Of a DNA stretch of 64,000 bases, positions 1 to 13,249 are shown in pieces (the stretch's first letter is position 1; each line of letters opens with the position of its first letter). The notes below the pieces were generated by a model. It searched no databases, had not been told where the DNA came from, and saw only the letters and a list, made by a program, of their open reading frames with translations. The position numbers were made by a program, and so were the translations under genes. Source of the stretch: Lutjanus erythropterus (Eukaryota; Chordata; Actinopteri; Lutjaniformes; Lutjanidae). The stretch is from NCBI GenBank assembly GCA_020091685.1, contig CM034613.1, positions 9,384,474-9,448,473 on the forward strand, written 5' to 3'.

Positions 1-2745
1 CACTCATGTCTAATATTATCATTGTACAAGAAAGATTTATATCTCTATCTCTATCTCTGGGCGCTGCAACAGTCACTTTTTACTTTAATATAGAGCAACA
101 GGCTTTATACTTGGTCCCTGGTCAACATGTTGATGTTCAGACCCATGAGTACTAAGTAGTCATTACTACATTAACAGCCCATCTTCGAACTCGGCCCTTT
201 CCTTGATCTGCCTTGATCTAAGATTGATTCATGACTGCATCTTGTTCAGTTGTGATGGTATTACATTAAAACATCTGTGCTCAGACACATAAACACCTGA
301 CAAAGTACTCAAACCCACTTCCGCTGTGGTTCCCGCTACAGTAGGTGTCTGCAGGACCACATCTTGCCATGATAACACACCGACTCACACGGTCAAAACA
401 AGCCACACCGTCAAGGCCGTTAATGCATGAAGTCATTGCCCAACAACTTCACTTCCAATGAATAGAGGGAATGTGCGTCTTGTTGTGTTTTATAAGCTCC
501 ACATCCTTCCTCTGACTGGGTTTACGTGGGTTTAATCTTGTTTTGGTAACTGAAGCTGGTGTTTACAAATGACTAATTCAAGGTCTTTCTCCTATTAGGG
601 AACACATGGCATTCTGTCAGTCCCAAATTGGTCCATCTGGAAGTCCTGTCCTTGAATTTCAACTTTCTGGGGGAAAAAAGCAAGACTTCCTGAAAGTGAG
701 GAGGACAGGGACGAGCGAAGACTCACAGGATGTATGTTGTTCTGAGTGATGTGGGAGAAAGACACAAACTTGTTTCCACCACTTAAGTGGAGATTAATTT
801 ACTTATTTATTTCCCTTGAGTCTCTGATCTTAAATCAAGTCCTTACCGTCCTAAAATTCACATCATGAGGATCCGCTTTTTGTCCCCAAAGTGGTTGAGT
901 CACCAAAAATGTGTCAAAGAGATTTATGTCCTCTAACATGAGTAATACACATTTATTAACCCTGACTCACAGCAATATAATTTCTTATATGTAGTATTAA
1001 CTTAGATGAGTAAACAAGATCCCAAATCTTGTTTTTCTTGTGTGTACAACTGTTTTCTTATCTAGATGTACCCAAGGTCTTTTATGAAGTGTTTTTGTTA
1101 AGTACAGTCTCAGTTTTCTTTAACATGTATACAATAGTGTAACTTAACCGAACGCCCTGGATTCACTTAACTGTATAAACTTAAGAAAAAAATAAGTCCA
1201 AAATTTCAATTCAAACTTTAATTTGTTTAGAGTATTTTTATTTATGTTGAATATTTCATCTTCATAGAGAACATTAAAAGCTACCAGTTATCTTTACAAC
1301 TATATAATGGATATAGAAATCTGGATATTTGGAGAAACTCTAAAAGGGGCTTAGGTTAATAAAATAAATGATGTGTTGGTGTTTGTATTTACAGTTTGTT
1401 CCAAGTGTCAAAGACAAGAAATCAGCTTTTGCAGGTTTATGCAAGGAGGTCAGGCTGTTGTCCTACCTTACCAGCTGGATGGCTACATCAGACCCTGAAC
1501 TGAGTTCTCTGATTAATCTTTGATAAAAGCAGGAAATACCTCACCACTTTCCCTGATCCTGATGTTTTCTTGCACCATTCCTCTTCTTGCCACTGGACTA
1601 CTGCCTGCTTTGAAATACTGTTTATGTACACTCGTCTTATCCATCTGAACTCTAAGGTAGTAAATCCAGCCAATAAAGTGGGATGGATTTTCACAAATAA
1701 ACCGCAAATCTCTCAAACACCTCACAGACTGCAGACTGGGAGGTTTTTGCTGGTGTTTATTGGGGCTGGAGGGATCGCTGAGGTCGGGAGGATCACAGAG
1801 TCCAGAGCCTGATGCTCAGAAACAAACACAGCTGATTGTACATGTGTGTGTGAGTGTAGACTTTCTCTTATGAGACCAGTCAGTATGTAAGCTGCTTTTC
1901 TCAGACTCAACCGCTCTCTCCCATACTGTTGTTCTCTCTCAGGGGTATTAACCCCCGACCTGCTCAACTTTGACCACGCTGCTGATTCAGACCGTTTACA
2001 CATGTTCTCTAATAAACAGTGAAGCTCAGCAACAGCAGACAGGATTTTAATTCCTGCTACGATCGAACTTTTGCAACTTTTCTCAAACCATGCACCAAAG
2101 AGCATCTTAAAGGTGGAGTTTTCTTGTAACCAAAAGTTCTGTTTAATCAGTTTTTATTAGCTTGGGGTTCAGTGCATGTTCGTCTTCTGAATACATTTGT
2201 AAAGTGGACTTGCTAGTGTAGCAGTCTTCTGTATTTCCTTTTACCAGCACATTATAGCATGTCTTGATGCATTACTACCTGTAGATCAACAAAATTTTGA
2301 AAAGTGAGGGAGACTTTACCGTTCCCATCCTCAGTCTTTGGCACAGATAATTAAAAATTGTGTAAAGATCAGAGCGAGTTTAGTCAAGAACGTATGTTTA
2401 CTTTGCAGACAAACTAATAAATTAGGAGTAAACGTGTTTTAAACAGAACTGGTTTGGAGGCAGAGATACCTGCACGTACCTGTATGTGCAACGGCCAAAG
2501 AAGCACGCCTTGTCCATCACATCGTACGACACACAGACAGATTGAACCACTGATTTGGACCTGACGCCTGATTTGCAGGATTAAGGAGAATATGGCAGAA
2601 ATCCATGGAAAGTTTGCCCTCATCATTTTTTGCTGCACAGAAATTTAGGACTGAAGTTTCTCACAATATGATGCAGGTGGTGCCATGATGAAATCCAGCT
2701 GATGGTGGAAATTTGGACAAATTGCAAGTGATCAGGAAGTTTGAG
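1..2745. other. arhgap6 intron, no gene seen
   Basis: This lies 3' of the arhgap6 exon on the minus strand, so it is intronic. It is AT-leaning unique-looking sequence. The longest frame (127 codons, minus, 1722-2105) has no recognisable domain and no convincing splice sites. A short TATCTC run sits near position 40. No transposon ends were recognised. Confidence 0.6.
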
Positions 2746-3745
2746 CTAATCTTAAAAAACAGGGTTCCAAAAGAGTTCTCCTTGAAGGGCTGAGGTTTTA
2801 CCCACAACCATTTGCTTCTGAAGAAACCTTTTTTTTGAGAAAGGGTTTGCCAAGGGTTCTTTGTAAGACTAGCTGTTCCATTAAGAACCATTTCATTCCA
2901 AAGAGCCCTTTTTGGAATAAGGAGTTCTTTAAGGATTGTTGAAATTCCTGAAGAACTCCTTTGTCAAAGGTTCTTTGTGCCATAATATAAAAAGTTTCTC
3001 AGTAGAACCCCTGGATGGATTCTAAATAAAATCCTTGGAAAATAAAAGGGTTCTTGTAGAACCAACTGCGTGCGTTCTGGATAAGGCCATTGTAATATAC
3101 AAGGGTTCTTGGTGGAAACCCTTGATGGTTTCAAGATAAAACCCTTGTAATATCAAAGAGTCTCTGTAGAACCCCTTGGGTGGGTCCTCAATAAAACCCT
3201 TGGACTATGAAAGGTTTCTTGGGAGAACCCCCTTGATGCACTGTAGTTAAAACCCATGAAATATAGAAGGTTTCTCCTTAGACACCCCCAGGATGGGTTC
3301 TAGAAGCCCTTGCAGTATAAATGAGTCCTTGGTAGAATCCCATGAGTGGGTTCTAGATAAAACATTTTGACTATAAAAGGGTTCTCAGTAGAACCCCCTA
3401 GGCAAGTTCTATGTAAAGCCCTAATAACATAAAACGGTTCTCAGTAGAACCTTCTAGGTGGGATCCAGATAAAACCCTTGGAAAATAAAAAGGTTATCGG
3501 CAGACCCCCCTCGGTGGGTTATTGTTAGCACCCTTACAAGGTGGAAAGACTCTGGATAAAACCCCAGAGAGGGTTCTAGGTGGAACCATTACAACATAGA
3601 AGGGTTCTCTGTTGAACCTATTGTAGGGAGTTCTGAGTGAAACCTTTGACAGATGGTTCGAAGACGAACCCTCTGAAAGGGTTCCAATGCAAACTTTTAT
3701 AAAAGGTTCTTTCAGGAACTAAAACGGGTTCTCCTATAGAGTGCG
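2746..3745 (+). mobile_element. GGTTCT/AGAACC fold-back repeat element, copy 1
   Basis: Roughly 1 kb made of diverged units of about 55-65 bp. Each carries the hairpin-prone pair GGTTCT...AGAACCCC, then GGTGGGTTCTAGATAAAACC and a TTGGAATATAAA-like spacer. The left end (CTTAAAAAACAGGGTTCC) matches the left terminal repeat of the intact copy at 60308. The right terminal repeat is absent, so this copy is truncated. The structure suggests a non-autonomous DNA transposon whose interior expanded by tandem duplication. No protein is encoded. Confidence 0.72.
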
Positions 3746-4510
3746 AGGCTTGTTGTAATCTGGAGAAGACTCATTAAATATGTGACCATGACTCTGCTCA
3801 CGGCCTTCTATGACACTGAATTCTTCTTCTGTGGTGACTGGTTTTGGTCAACATTCAAGATTAAATAACAAGGAAACCAGTGATTGAATCGTGAGGCCTG
3901 GATTCAACAATTCAAAGTCTGGCGTTTTAATTAGTGACGGCTCCTTTCCCAGTTAGAAAAATAACAATCCAATCAGAAATTTGTCCACAGGATTAGAAAT
4001 GGGGATATTATATTCCAGTGCCAGAGCAGAAACGGGAAGAGCAACAGACAAATAGTGACTAGTGTGAATAAGATTGGCACAGCTGGGCTGGAGTACAGAA
4101 ATAACCATGCTTAAATTGGCTTATTTGTTCCACTGCTGTGAGTGAAATGAAATGTGAATTCAGTCTGATTACGAGGGTATATCCAAAGCCACAGTGCTCA
4201 TGATCGTGTTTGGAGCTGGGAAGTAAGAAAAGTACTCAGCCTGGATCATATTTAGCTCCAAATAAAAACTGTTTTTTGGCTCCAGTTCTCCAAGTGATTA
4301 TTTTAGTGTCCACAGCAGGCAGAGATAGCCAAGATCATCCATTCTGGCTGTAAGAGGAGCATTTTTAAACTCTCCTCATCAGAAAAAACAACAGTGATCC
4401 TTTTTCAACATCTTAAAAATGTCCTTTGCTTACATTCAGAATAGAACAGGAAGTAGTCTTTTATACTTAATTTCCTGGTATTTCACTGCGTTTTTTTTAA
4501 AGTAGTTAGC
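3746..4510. other. Intron spacer between two fold-back arrays
   Basis: Non-repetitive sequence separates the two arrays. Positions 4000-4300 have balanced composition and no microsatellite or transposon features, and could hold a conserved non-coding element, but this cannot be judged without an alignment. Confidence 0.35.
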
Positions 4511-5163
4511 ACACTTTAGGAATTCTTCCTGAAGATCTGGGGTTCTACCCAGACCCAATTGCTTTTTTGAAGAAAACGTTTGCCAAGGTTTCTTTGTAAG
4601 TTCTTAAGGTTCCGTTAAGATCCCTTTTCAAGGTTCTTCAAGGATTGTTAAAATCCATTTCGTTGAAGGTTCCTTGTGTCATAATATAAAAGGGTTCTCA
4701 GTACAACCCCCTTAATGGGTTCTAGATAAAACCTCTGGAAAGTCAAAAGGTTGTCTGTAGAGCAACCTAAATATGTTCTTGAGAAGACCCTTGGAAAACA
4801 AAAAGGTTATCTGAAGAACCCCTGAGTGGTTTCTTGTTAAAACCCTTGCAATGTGAAAGGGTTCCTAGTAGAACCCCCTTGGTGGGTTCTAGATAAAGTT
4901 CTGGATAGAATCCCCGGAAAGGGTCCTGGGTGGAACCATAACACCATAGAAGGGTTCTCTGTAGAACCCCTAACAGAGGATTTCTGATTAAACCTCTGAC
5001 AGATGGTTCTACCTTTTATGTTGGATTCTAGGTTGAACCCTCTGAAATGGTTGAAAGTGGAGCCTTATAAAAAGGTTCTAACAAGAACCAAAAAAGGGCT
5101 CTCCTATGGGGACAAGTCAAAGAACCCCATATGGTTCTAGTTATCTTTATTTCTCACAGTGTA
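4511..5163 (+). mobile_element. GGTTCT/AGAACC fold-back repeat element, copy 2
   Basis: Same family and orientation as copy 1, about 0.77 kb downstream of it. Units again alternate GGTTCT-type and AGAACC-type half-sites with GGGTTCTAGATAAA spacers. The right end (TTATTTCTCACAGTGTA) is the inverse of the family left end ACACTCTTAGAAATAA, so both termini are present, though the left one is more diverged. It is shorter than copy 1, showing variable unit number between copies. Confidence 0.72.
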
Positions 5164-5989
5164 TGTTGGGTTTTTATCTACAATGTCTGCCTTTTTAAAC
5201 GTACCTATAAATTCCCAAAGATGAACTGCAGTCAGAGGCCTGTCAGAGGTATTTGACATATTGACTGAGACATGTGGATCCTTTGCCCTTTCTTATCACA
5301 GCAGACAACTTGGATTGCTTACACATGTGTACAGAATGTTTTCTGTGACCAGACAGAGTTGACTGGGTTATCCTCACCATCCTCCTGCCTCACGCTCATT
5401 CCTCAGATTCACTAACAGACTGTTATGGCTCCCTCGGCAGTTGGAGGGTCGTACTTGCTCAAGGACGGTTCAGCCTCAGCTTTTAATGGAGTGGGCTGAC
5501 TCTTCTAAACTGGTACAGAGTTTACCATGACACCATGAACTTGCTTCTCCAACCACTAGACAACAAAACCCAAGACAAACAATTGAAAGTGGCCACATCC
5601 ATCAAGAACCATGGCATTGATTCCAAAGACCTTCACAATCTGAAAAGCCATTTGAGCAAAGCAGGCTTGCATCTTTTTCAAAAGACTGTCTATGTTTGAA
5701 CTCATTACCTATAACTTGTGTATAATTGACCCACCCTGCTCTACCTCTGATTGGCTTAACCTGGTGTTCTTACCCTAACCCTACCGAGTCACAATGCTCA
5801 TGCCTAAATCTACCCAATCAGAGTCAGAATAGGGCAGGTCATGACTTTGCTCTTCTGGGGGAAATAAAATTTTCTTCCTGTACTTGATATACACTAGGCT
5901 CATCTATATTGAAAAGAAAACAACATTTTAAAGATGGGTAAAAAAAAACATGCTACATCATCAGTATCCTTTAACAGTCATCTTTGTAC
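5164..5989. other. Intron flanking the arhgap6 exon
   Basis: Mostly unique-looking sequence downstream of the exon donor. Positions 5700-5880 contain a short imperfect inverted segment (CCACCCTGCTCTACCTCTGA against TCAGAGTCAGAATAGGGCAG) typical of small fish interspersed repeats. No coding signal other than the exon that follows. Confidence 0.4.
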
Positions 5990-6146
5990 CTCTTGGGATG
6001 CTGATCTTGAAGTCCAGGTCCCTCTCATCCAGGTGGTACAAGGCGACTTCCTGTAACCTGGCTCGCTCCAGCTCTGACAGGCTCTGGATGGGCACCGGCT
6101 GCAACCGCACGCTCTGACCCAACATGGTCGCCCACGTGTGGTCCCC
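5990..6146 (-). CDS. arhgap6: ARHGAP6-family Rho GTPase-activating protein, second coding exon
   Basis: This 157-bp exon on the minus strand encodes 52 residues plus one base. It begins in phase 0 after a strong acceptor (pyrimidine-rich tract ending in ACAG) and ends in phase 1 at an AAGAG|GTACAA donor. The peptide starts [15 protein letters not shown] and contains [17 protein letters not shown], which matches the segment of vertebrate ARHGAP6 that follows its long first exon (human GDFTW...SVRL, then the same [12 protein letters not shown] block). ARHGAP6 is a RhoA-directed GTPase-activating protein that also affects actin; its RhoGAP domain is encoded by later exons, which lie below position 1 and outside the window. 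The Met in ATMLGQ sits where human has a Met (NSMSG), so translation could also begin inside this exon if an alternative promoter is used. ARHGAP36 shares part of the motif and is the main alternative. The exon call is firm; the choice of orthologue is less so. Confidence 0.88.
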
Positions 6147-9100
6147 CTGTCGTGACAAGACAGAGAAAGAGGGAGGTTAGTAACTGCGGAAAGAATGTAA
6201 AGATTAAAGTTGATAGAGGTTCATGCAGGACCTATGATGGCACAGACCATTAATCTCAGTTACCAGTTATCCTTTTATCTATTTATAACTGATTTTCTGC
6301 TCCTGCTGACGATGTAACCAAAAACTAAAGCATAAAAGACCATTATCATCCAACCATCAAGTTCTTACAGGCAAAAAACCCTCAAAAGGCAAAAAACTAG
6401 AAAATCAAACTAACAGTGACTCACAAGTCACACAACTCTGTCCCTACTTTTATCTTTAATCTAATTTTCCCAAAAGACATCAAGCTGTAAACTTCTACTT
6501 CTATCTCCCATTTTGTCTTGTGTTGCTATTAAATAGTCAAATATCGTGTGGATTTATTATTGCTCCTCTCATTCTCTTTGTAAGAGTGTATTTTTGACGA
6601 TCGCATCTTTTATTCATTTGTCTATTTTTAGTTCATCCATTGTTTGCAAAGACCTAATGTGTTGTTCTCAGTCTTTGTCTGTCGTCCTTGAGATTTCTGC
6701 ACATTGCATGCTAATTTAAGTCTCTCTCTTCAGCCACAACCTTCAAATTCTGTACCACCCAAAAGTTCCTTTAAAAATCTGTGAAGTGAACCCCAGTTTT
6801 CTTTGTTTGTGTAGTTGCCAGACGTTGGTAATTATTAGAGCGGAGTCTCACATAGCCAGACCTCTCTCCACAGCACTCAGGCTGGAGAAAGACCTGGCTC
6901 CACACATTGACATTGTGCTATACTTAAAAAAAAAAAAAAAAAGAAAAAAGCCCTGCCATTTTTTTAAATCAATCACAAATGTCTTGGGTGGACCTAAGCC
7001 GATAATTGGTGTGACGGTGCTGCTGCAAAATGGCATCGAGGCAGGAACTCGTTTTGGTGGACCATTTGCACTTCGGCACGTGAACTCTGGCATTAAAATG
7101 ACTGCATCACTGCAAAAGCAAATCTAACAGCAGAAATACCATCAGCGTCCCAGGCACTAATATTTGTTTTCAGTGTGCAGCTTGTTAACTGTTTTGGTGC
7201 AGATGCACAGAATCCATCAAGGATGCATCTGGACGCACCGGACCACTTCAAGCTCTGGGTGGTGGGTGATGGACTGCAAGTTGGGCGGTGCCTGGTTTTG
7301 GCTTGTTCATTTTTAACATGGCAGCTGGGTCACAAAATTTCTCATATTACAGTTAAACAGTGCAATAAACAACATTTGTTTATGTTCATGTATTAATATT
7401 ACTCTTGATTTGTGTCTAAACATCAGAAAATGGAGATTTGTTGTTGATACTTTGGGAACACTTACTGTGTCTGTGGCTAAAACTTCTAATCTCAACATTC
7501 ACTTAACTTTAACTCAGATTTTTTTTTTTTCTTTATCATTTATTACACACTAAAACTGCCACACAACACACTGACAAATAAATAGAAAAGAACTATTGTT
7601 AGTCCAATCAAATATTTTGAAATATTCCCAAGTGGTCAGCTGAAAGTTTGGAACTGATGTTCTGAACATCAGAGATGCTTTGATAGGCTGAGCTCCAGAC
7701 CATTATGTTGACATGCAACATCAGTGGCCAACGGCAATGATCCAGCTGCCCAGTTTTTGCCGTACACAAAATGCTTGATGCTTCAAATGAGTGAGGAAAA
7801 CCAGGAAAAAATCAAATTAAATAAAAAGTGAACATGAGCCAGGGTGAAAGAGTAAAGGAGGGAGGCATCTTTTTCATGGAGGGAGGCAGCGGCCACAGGT
7901 TAACAAGAACCAGACAAACACGCTCAACATCTGAGCTCTGTGTTTCACGACCACTTCACCCTATCAGACAAAAATGTGTTTGTAATATATGTGTGTGTGT
8001 TTGAGTGATGAATAACCATTCAGGACCCAAAAATGCCAAAACCCATCATATTTAAAAACTCACAGACATGAAACATGACAAGGAGCATCACGCAGACACT
8101 ATTTTATGATAAGGGGTCATAAAAGTTGAAAGCCTTTTATAAGCTTATCCACTGATGTTTTTATGTAAAATCTTAATCTGAAATGTAACAGCAGCTGTAG
8201 ACCAGGAACTCCTCTGTTCTGCAAGGTAAAATGTCTGATTTTGTCTCTGGAATTTGGTTGGTTTAAGTTTTGGTTTGGTTCAAACTTTCACTTTAATTTT
8301 TAGCGGAAATCCATAAGTCTGAAATGTCAAATGTGTATAAAATACAGGGTGAAATAAGCAGGAATGTCTGAGCATGTCTTGCTTTGAAACTTCAGTGAGT
8401 GATGGCAGTCTCAAAAAATCATGGTATCATTTGCATATTCACAAATATTACATGAAGACAAGGTGTTGAGCTATATGTAAGCCATTTTAACAAGGTATTT
8501 TGACATATTTTGCAAAAATAACAGATCAGACACAATTAAGTCACCAAAGGCAGAAAAACTGAATCTGAGATATTAAAATAATGAGATTTTCATTATTGTT
8601 AAAGCTTTAGAAAAACAGATTGACTGCTCCCAAACGGCCGCTGGATGACATGTCAGAAATCCTGGTTGTGCTCTTGCACAGTTTAAGCAGAGCCACGAGT
8701 CGGTTCCCCAACATTAATGCCTTTTTTCTCACTGCACTTGTGCTCAGTGGCAAACAGAACATCTGACATTATCATGGAGACAGAACTCAACATGTGGACA
8801 GAAAAACGTAGCTAGCTTGCTAATACTAAATAAATGGTTGGATGGGTGGGCATCTCTCTGAATGGCAGTGTAGCCAGACATATCTGAGTTAATGAACCAT
8901 GAGCTCACAGACTCATCTGGTTCCCAGGTTAAGATAGCGTCCTCTTAAAGGATCCATTGAAAGAACATTATCTAGAACTTCACTTCAGATGACCAACCAT
9001 ACGTGTGTTTACATGCCTTCATATAATCGGTCTTTTGTGAGCAATCAGCCTGAGGTCTTATCTCATCCTTGAAAGCATCCTGACTTACGTAAATACAGTA

Positions 9101-9669
9101 ATCTTTCACGGTTCTTTATGACCGCCTTCCTCTGTATGTATAGTTTTGCTTCCACATGTGCATGACTGTCTCATGCCTATAATTGAGCGGCCTCAGCCCA
9201 CACAGCACAGCATGATTGGAGAAAATTGCTTTGGCCTTAATGCTGAACGTAAGCAGACGGTCACACTGTGGTGAAAATGGACGACACAGCTGCCCACAGA
9301 GGTTGGTGAGGCCTCATCTACGTTTTTCATACAATATCTCAAAGCAAACATGGTCCAGTAGAAAACAATACTATGGGAAGGCTGGTTTGTTGACTGAAAG
9401 GTCAGTGGGAACAGCTGACATTTAAACCTATACATTATCTGGTATATTTTCTCTATCTATAGCAAACGTGCATATTTACTGTATGTGTCACAAAACAAAA
9501 CATTAGTTGCAGTTAACATTTGCCTCAATGTGTTATTGCACATCAAGTCAAATCATGAATACAATCATGAACAATGAAATGCACAAAGATACATTTACTG
9601 TGTGACATAAACCATCCAGGTTCAAGTTTAACGTTTCTCAATTATTAGTATGCTAAGACTTCATAGCTT
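6147..9669. other. Intron 1 or intergenic, no gene seen
   Basis: AT-rich sequence upstream of the arhgap6 exon on the minus strand. A poly(A) tract lies near 6925-6950. A short fragment at about 8195-8265 (CAGGAACTCCTCTGTTCTGC and flanks) belongs to the fold-back family found intact at 36.4 and 42.2 kb. A GC-balanced block at about 9190-9330 may be regulatory, but nothing identifies it. Frames here lack splice signals and known domains. Confidence 0.45.
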
Positions 9670-9902
9670 AGAGGTCTAGTGTGTAAGATTTACAGGGATC
9701 TGTTGGTAGAGCCTGGCAGAAATGAAGTGTAATTTTAAGTATTTTTTCATTAGTGTAAAAAAAAAATAAGAATTATATTTATTTATATCTGGAGAGGATG
9801 TGGGTCCTAGATATGGCCTGTAAGGAGAGCAGTATTCAGTTGGTTGCAATCTACAACCTTACCACTAGATGCCACTAATTCTTACACAGTGGTCTTTTAA
9901 AA
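9670..9902 (+). repeat. Interspersed repeat (GTCCAGTGTGTAAGATTT family), copy 1
   Basis: This begins AGGTCTAGTGTGTAAGATTT and continues with TTCATTAGTGTA, TATATCTGGAGAGGATG and similar blocks. The same order of blocks appears at 37669-37890 (AGGTCCAGTGTGTAAAATCT, TTCATTAGTGTATAATC, TATATCTACAGAAGGAG). I recognise it as a common short percomorph repeat. It is non-coding, and the two copies are diverged. Confidence 0.6.
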
Positions 9903-12187
9903 GTGGACAGTTCGTCGCAAAATTCATTTTATTTATCCATCTATGAGCATACCATGAGCTAACACTACATTATCTACTGTTAGCTAAGACTAGTGTTGGC
10001 TGCAGCTAGTGAACACTACTATTAGCTACAGGTAGCAGACGCTGTTGGCTAATTAATACGTTAGCTTCAACTACAGGTGGAAAAGTGAAATCTTAACAGT
10101 TATCCTGAAGCTTTTTCCTAAATCATGCCCTAACCCTAATGACCATGGTTACCAAACAGTTAAGATGGGATCTGTAGTTTAGGTAGTTTCTGAGAAAAAG
10201 CCCGTTCTGTAACCCAACTCTAATGAATCACAATGAGGAACTGGAGATGATGATAAAAAAAATGCGTCACTCATTGTGATGAATGATTCCCAGACCTTAC
10301 TGATTACACATGTATGAATTCCCATATATGAGACTATTCAGTTGATACGCTGTGATGACATTAAAGCAGTTTGTGGTCAGGATCAGAAAACGTTGAGTCT
10401 ACCGATACTCTAGATTTACCCATGCGTGGATAATGTGCTGTCTCAGTGCTGTTTGGCTCCTTTGTTTTTTTTTACTGTTGTGATGAAATATAAAATCAAA
10501 ATTCTGTAATTTAATACAATAATATGTCAAGACTTTAACCACATTTAATCTGAGTTTTCTCATGTCTGACCACTAAAGATTTTAAGAACTCTACATGTTG
10601 CTTGTGGCATCAAAAACACAAGGTGTTTATTAAACCAAGCATAACTTGTGGTTTATGGATTTCTATGATGGTCAAACTCAAAGAACTGTGACAAATCAAT
10701 GACGTGCTTGGGATGTGATATTCAGTACAATGAGCTGGTTCTCCAAAGTTCTCCAAAGATGGGGGTCATCTAGCCAGGGCTGTCAGATCTCGCTTTTCTT
10801 TTTTTAAGATTTTCTGTCCAGTTGTGTCTGTATGAATACCAGGAACCAGGCGGAGACAACTGAAACCAAATGGCAGACAAACCACACAGAAGGACAGAGG
10901 AAAGGAGAGCACAATGAACCTAGACTTCACTGAAACACATGCAAACACAACAAGACACCCAGACCTACAAGTCCTCGAACAACACCATTACTATCTAATA
11001 TGGGGCCAGGTACCTACAGCAGTAACCTGGACTTACTTCAAAGACCAAAAGTTACTGTGAGTACAGGTGGCATCTCTTTTTGGATCTGGGCAGGTTTGGG
11101 ATATGTTTTCCAAAGAAGAGTATGTTCTCTCATCCAAGACAGAAAAACAAATCTAACCTCTGCTTAATCAATTTTTCAACTGATCACTCGGCAATAACTT
11201 TCAAAATGACATATGACCACTGGAGAGTGCTATAGATAATACCAAACCTTCACCACCATGGTCCATGTTTACAGTTTGGTTAGGTTTATGCATCAAAACT
11301 GTTAGACTTGGCAACATAAGCTACAACAGCTGGTCAGTACAACTGTAACGTAACATTATGGAACTGAACCTTTCTATATTTCCTTAAAAGATCTTTTATG
11401 ATTGGTTTGTGGAGTTAAGTTAAATAATTTTCATAGTAAATGTATGATTAAGTACGCCCTTTTTAAGCCCAATACATGACAGGCAACGAAAGTAAAATAC
11501 CCAGACTTCAAATTTGGCTTAAAACTAATTATAATACTTCTTAGATGGTTACAATTCTATGCATGAGACACTAAATTATATGGTTAGAGGGCTGCTGTGG
11601 ATTTTCGTTTCCAGAGGCTTCAAAGTTACATATGTGATGCAGGTTAAGTACATTACGCAAATTAATGTATGTACGCAAGACTTATTTGTCAACATTCACC
11701 TTTCAAGATGTTTCAGTAGAAGGTCTCAAAGTGCGTCACACAGGATGATGCACATGACATAAAACAAACTTAAAATAAGAGTAAATAGAAAAATGACTCA
11801 AAGGTAAATCTAACCAGTGGGTTCAGGTGCTTTTAAAAGGTGCCTACAGATCTTAAGTGTAAAAGGTGAGAACGTTTAAAGCCACAGCCTCAAATGCTCA
11901 CTCTCCTTTATGTTTATCCCTGATCAGAGGACCTCAGAGACCTGCTGGTGATACAGGACAGCAGAGGAGCTGTCTGAACATGCAGAGGTCTGTAAGTGAT
12001 CACAAGAACCCTACATTGGATTATGAATTTGATGTGGAGCCAGTGAAGCGAAATCTGTGTCCCGTGAAACTTTTTGCAGGACCCGGTCAACAGATCTGTA
12101 GCAGTAAGTCGGACCACAGCGATCCAGGGATGTTTTGCTGAGGCGGGTACAAAGGGAGTTACAATACAACACAACACAGTCCATGCT
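9903..12187. other. Intron or intergenic with GTTAGCTA-rich and small MITE fragments
   Basis: Positions 9955-10080 repeat GTTAGCTA-like motifs. Positions 10085-10220 hold inverted segments (TCTTAACAGTTATCC, then ACAGTTAAGATGGGATC) related to the element nested at 35.1 kb. The remainder to 12.19 kb is unique-looking AT-rich DNA with only short, unsupported frames. Confidence 0.4.
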
Positions 12188-12645
12188 GGTTCCTGGTAGA
12201 ACCTTTTATAGTGGTTTCTTTTGGAAACATTTTAGAGAGTTCCTCATAGAGTCCGACATAATGGGTCATACCTTGAACCATCTGTTTGAGGTTCAACACC
12301 AAACACTTCTGAAATGTAATGGGTCCACCCAGAATGCTCTCCGGTGGTTCCATCCAGAACCATTCCACCTTCTAAGGCTGTTAACAAGGGGGTTCTACCA
12401 AGAACTTTTTTATATTCCAAGGGTTTTATCTAGAACACAGAACCTTATTTATAGTCCAAAGGTTATAGTTAGAAACAATTAAGGGGGTTCTATGGGAACT
12501 TTTTTATATTCCAGGGTTTTGTCTAGAACACACTCATGGGGTTCTACTGAGAACCTTTTTATCTTCCTGGAATTTTATCTAGAAGAACTGCAGGGTGTTC
12601 TGTTGAGAATCTGTTTATATCAAACAGGATGAAGACATTTTCCAG
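12188..12645 (-). mobile_element. GGTTCT/AGAACC fold-back repeat element, copy 3 (reverse orientation)
   Basis: The same unit structure as copies 1 and 2, but reading on the minus strand: GGTTCCTGGTAGAACC at the left edge corresponds to the right interior of the intact copy at 60.9 kb, and the right edge runs through GGGGTTCTACTGAGAACC units. No terminal repeats are present, so it is a truncated interior fragment. The plus-strand frame across it (12135-12482) is a by-product of the repeat. Confidence 0.68.
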
Positions 12646-13249
12646 GTGGAGTAATTTTAATCAGGGACATACCGTACAAAGCAGCACCTGCTCAGACCTT
12701 CATATTCTAACCCTTTAGCTAAAACTCTAAAAATGCAGTAAAATGTGTGTTTGTGATTACATGCAGAAAGAAGTGTTTGTGTGTTTCTGTACCTTTTGTA
12801 CTCTGCTTTCCTGATGAAGTGATAAAGTAAAAGAAATGTGCTCTAATAGCTAACAGATGCGTCTTGTTGTTTATCTTTCATCTTTCTCTCCTCCCACACC
12901 AGATCTCATTCACTTCTTCAGCATTTTTAAATCTCAGTCCTCAGCTCTCCATCAGGCTGCTGTTAATGCGATTGTGTGTATCCGTCTCTCCTGTGGGTGC
13001 TTCTGTTTGTTTCTCTGCGTGCTATTCATCATTAACCTCAGCCTTTCATCCTGCCCTCACTTCTACTTTGCAAAACACTGCAAACAAGACAGAGATTAAT
13101 ATGAATCATTAGCAGGAGGTGATGAGGTAGTTCATTCACCCTAAAAATAACTGCATGAACATAATAATTGCACTTCATTACTGCCATGAAATTTTACTTT
13201 TTCTCCTGTTGTTACTTGATCCTTACTGCAGGTGTAGATGTGGTGACAC
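12646..13249. other. Unique-looking spacer, no gene seen
   Basis: Non-repetitive sequence between two mobile-element fragments. The segment near 13090-13190 contains TAAT-type sites and could be regulatory, but nothing is diagnostic. Confidence 0.3.

Noticed and set aside
1722..2105. 127-codon minus-strand frame
   Set aside because: No recognised domain, no matching splice sites, and length compatible with chance in 64 kb.
2746..5163. Regularly spaced GGTTCT/AGAACC units considered as a CRISPR array
   Set aside because: Units are diverged, spacing is irregular, the setting is a vertebrate genome, and terminal inverted repeats mark a transposon.
5765..5795. ACCCTAACCCTACC considered as a telomeric remnant
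   Set aside because: Only two partial units within a longer interspersed repeat.
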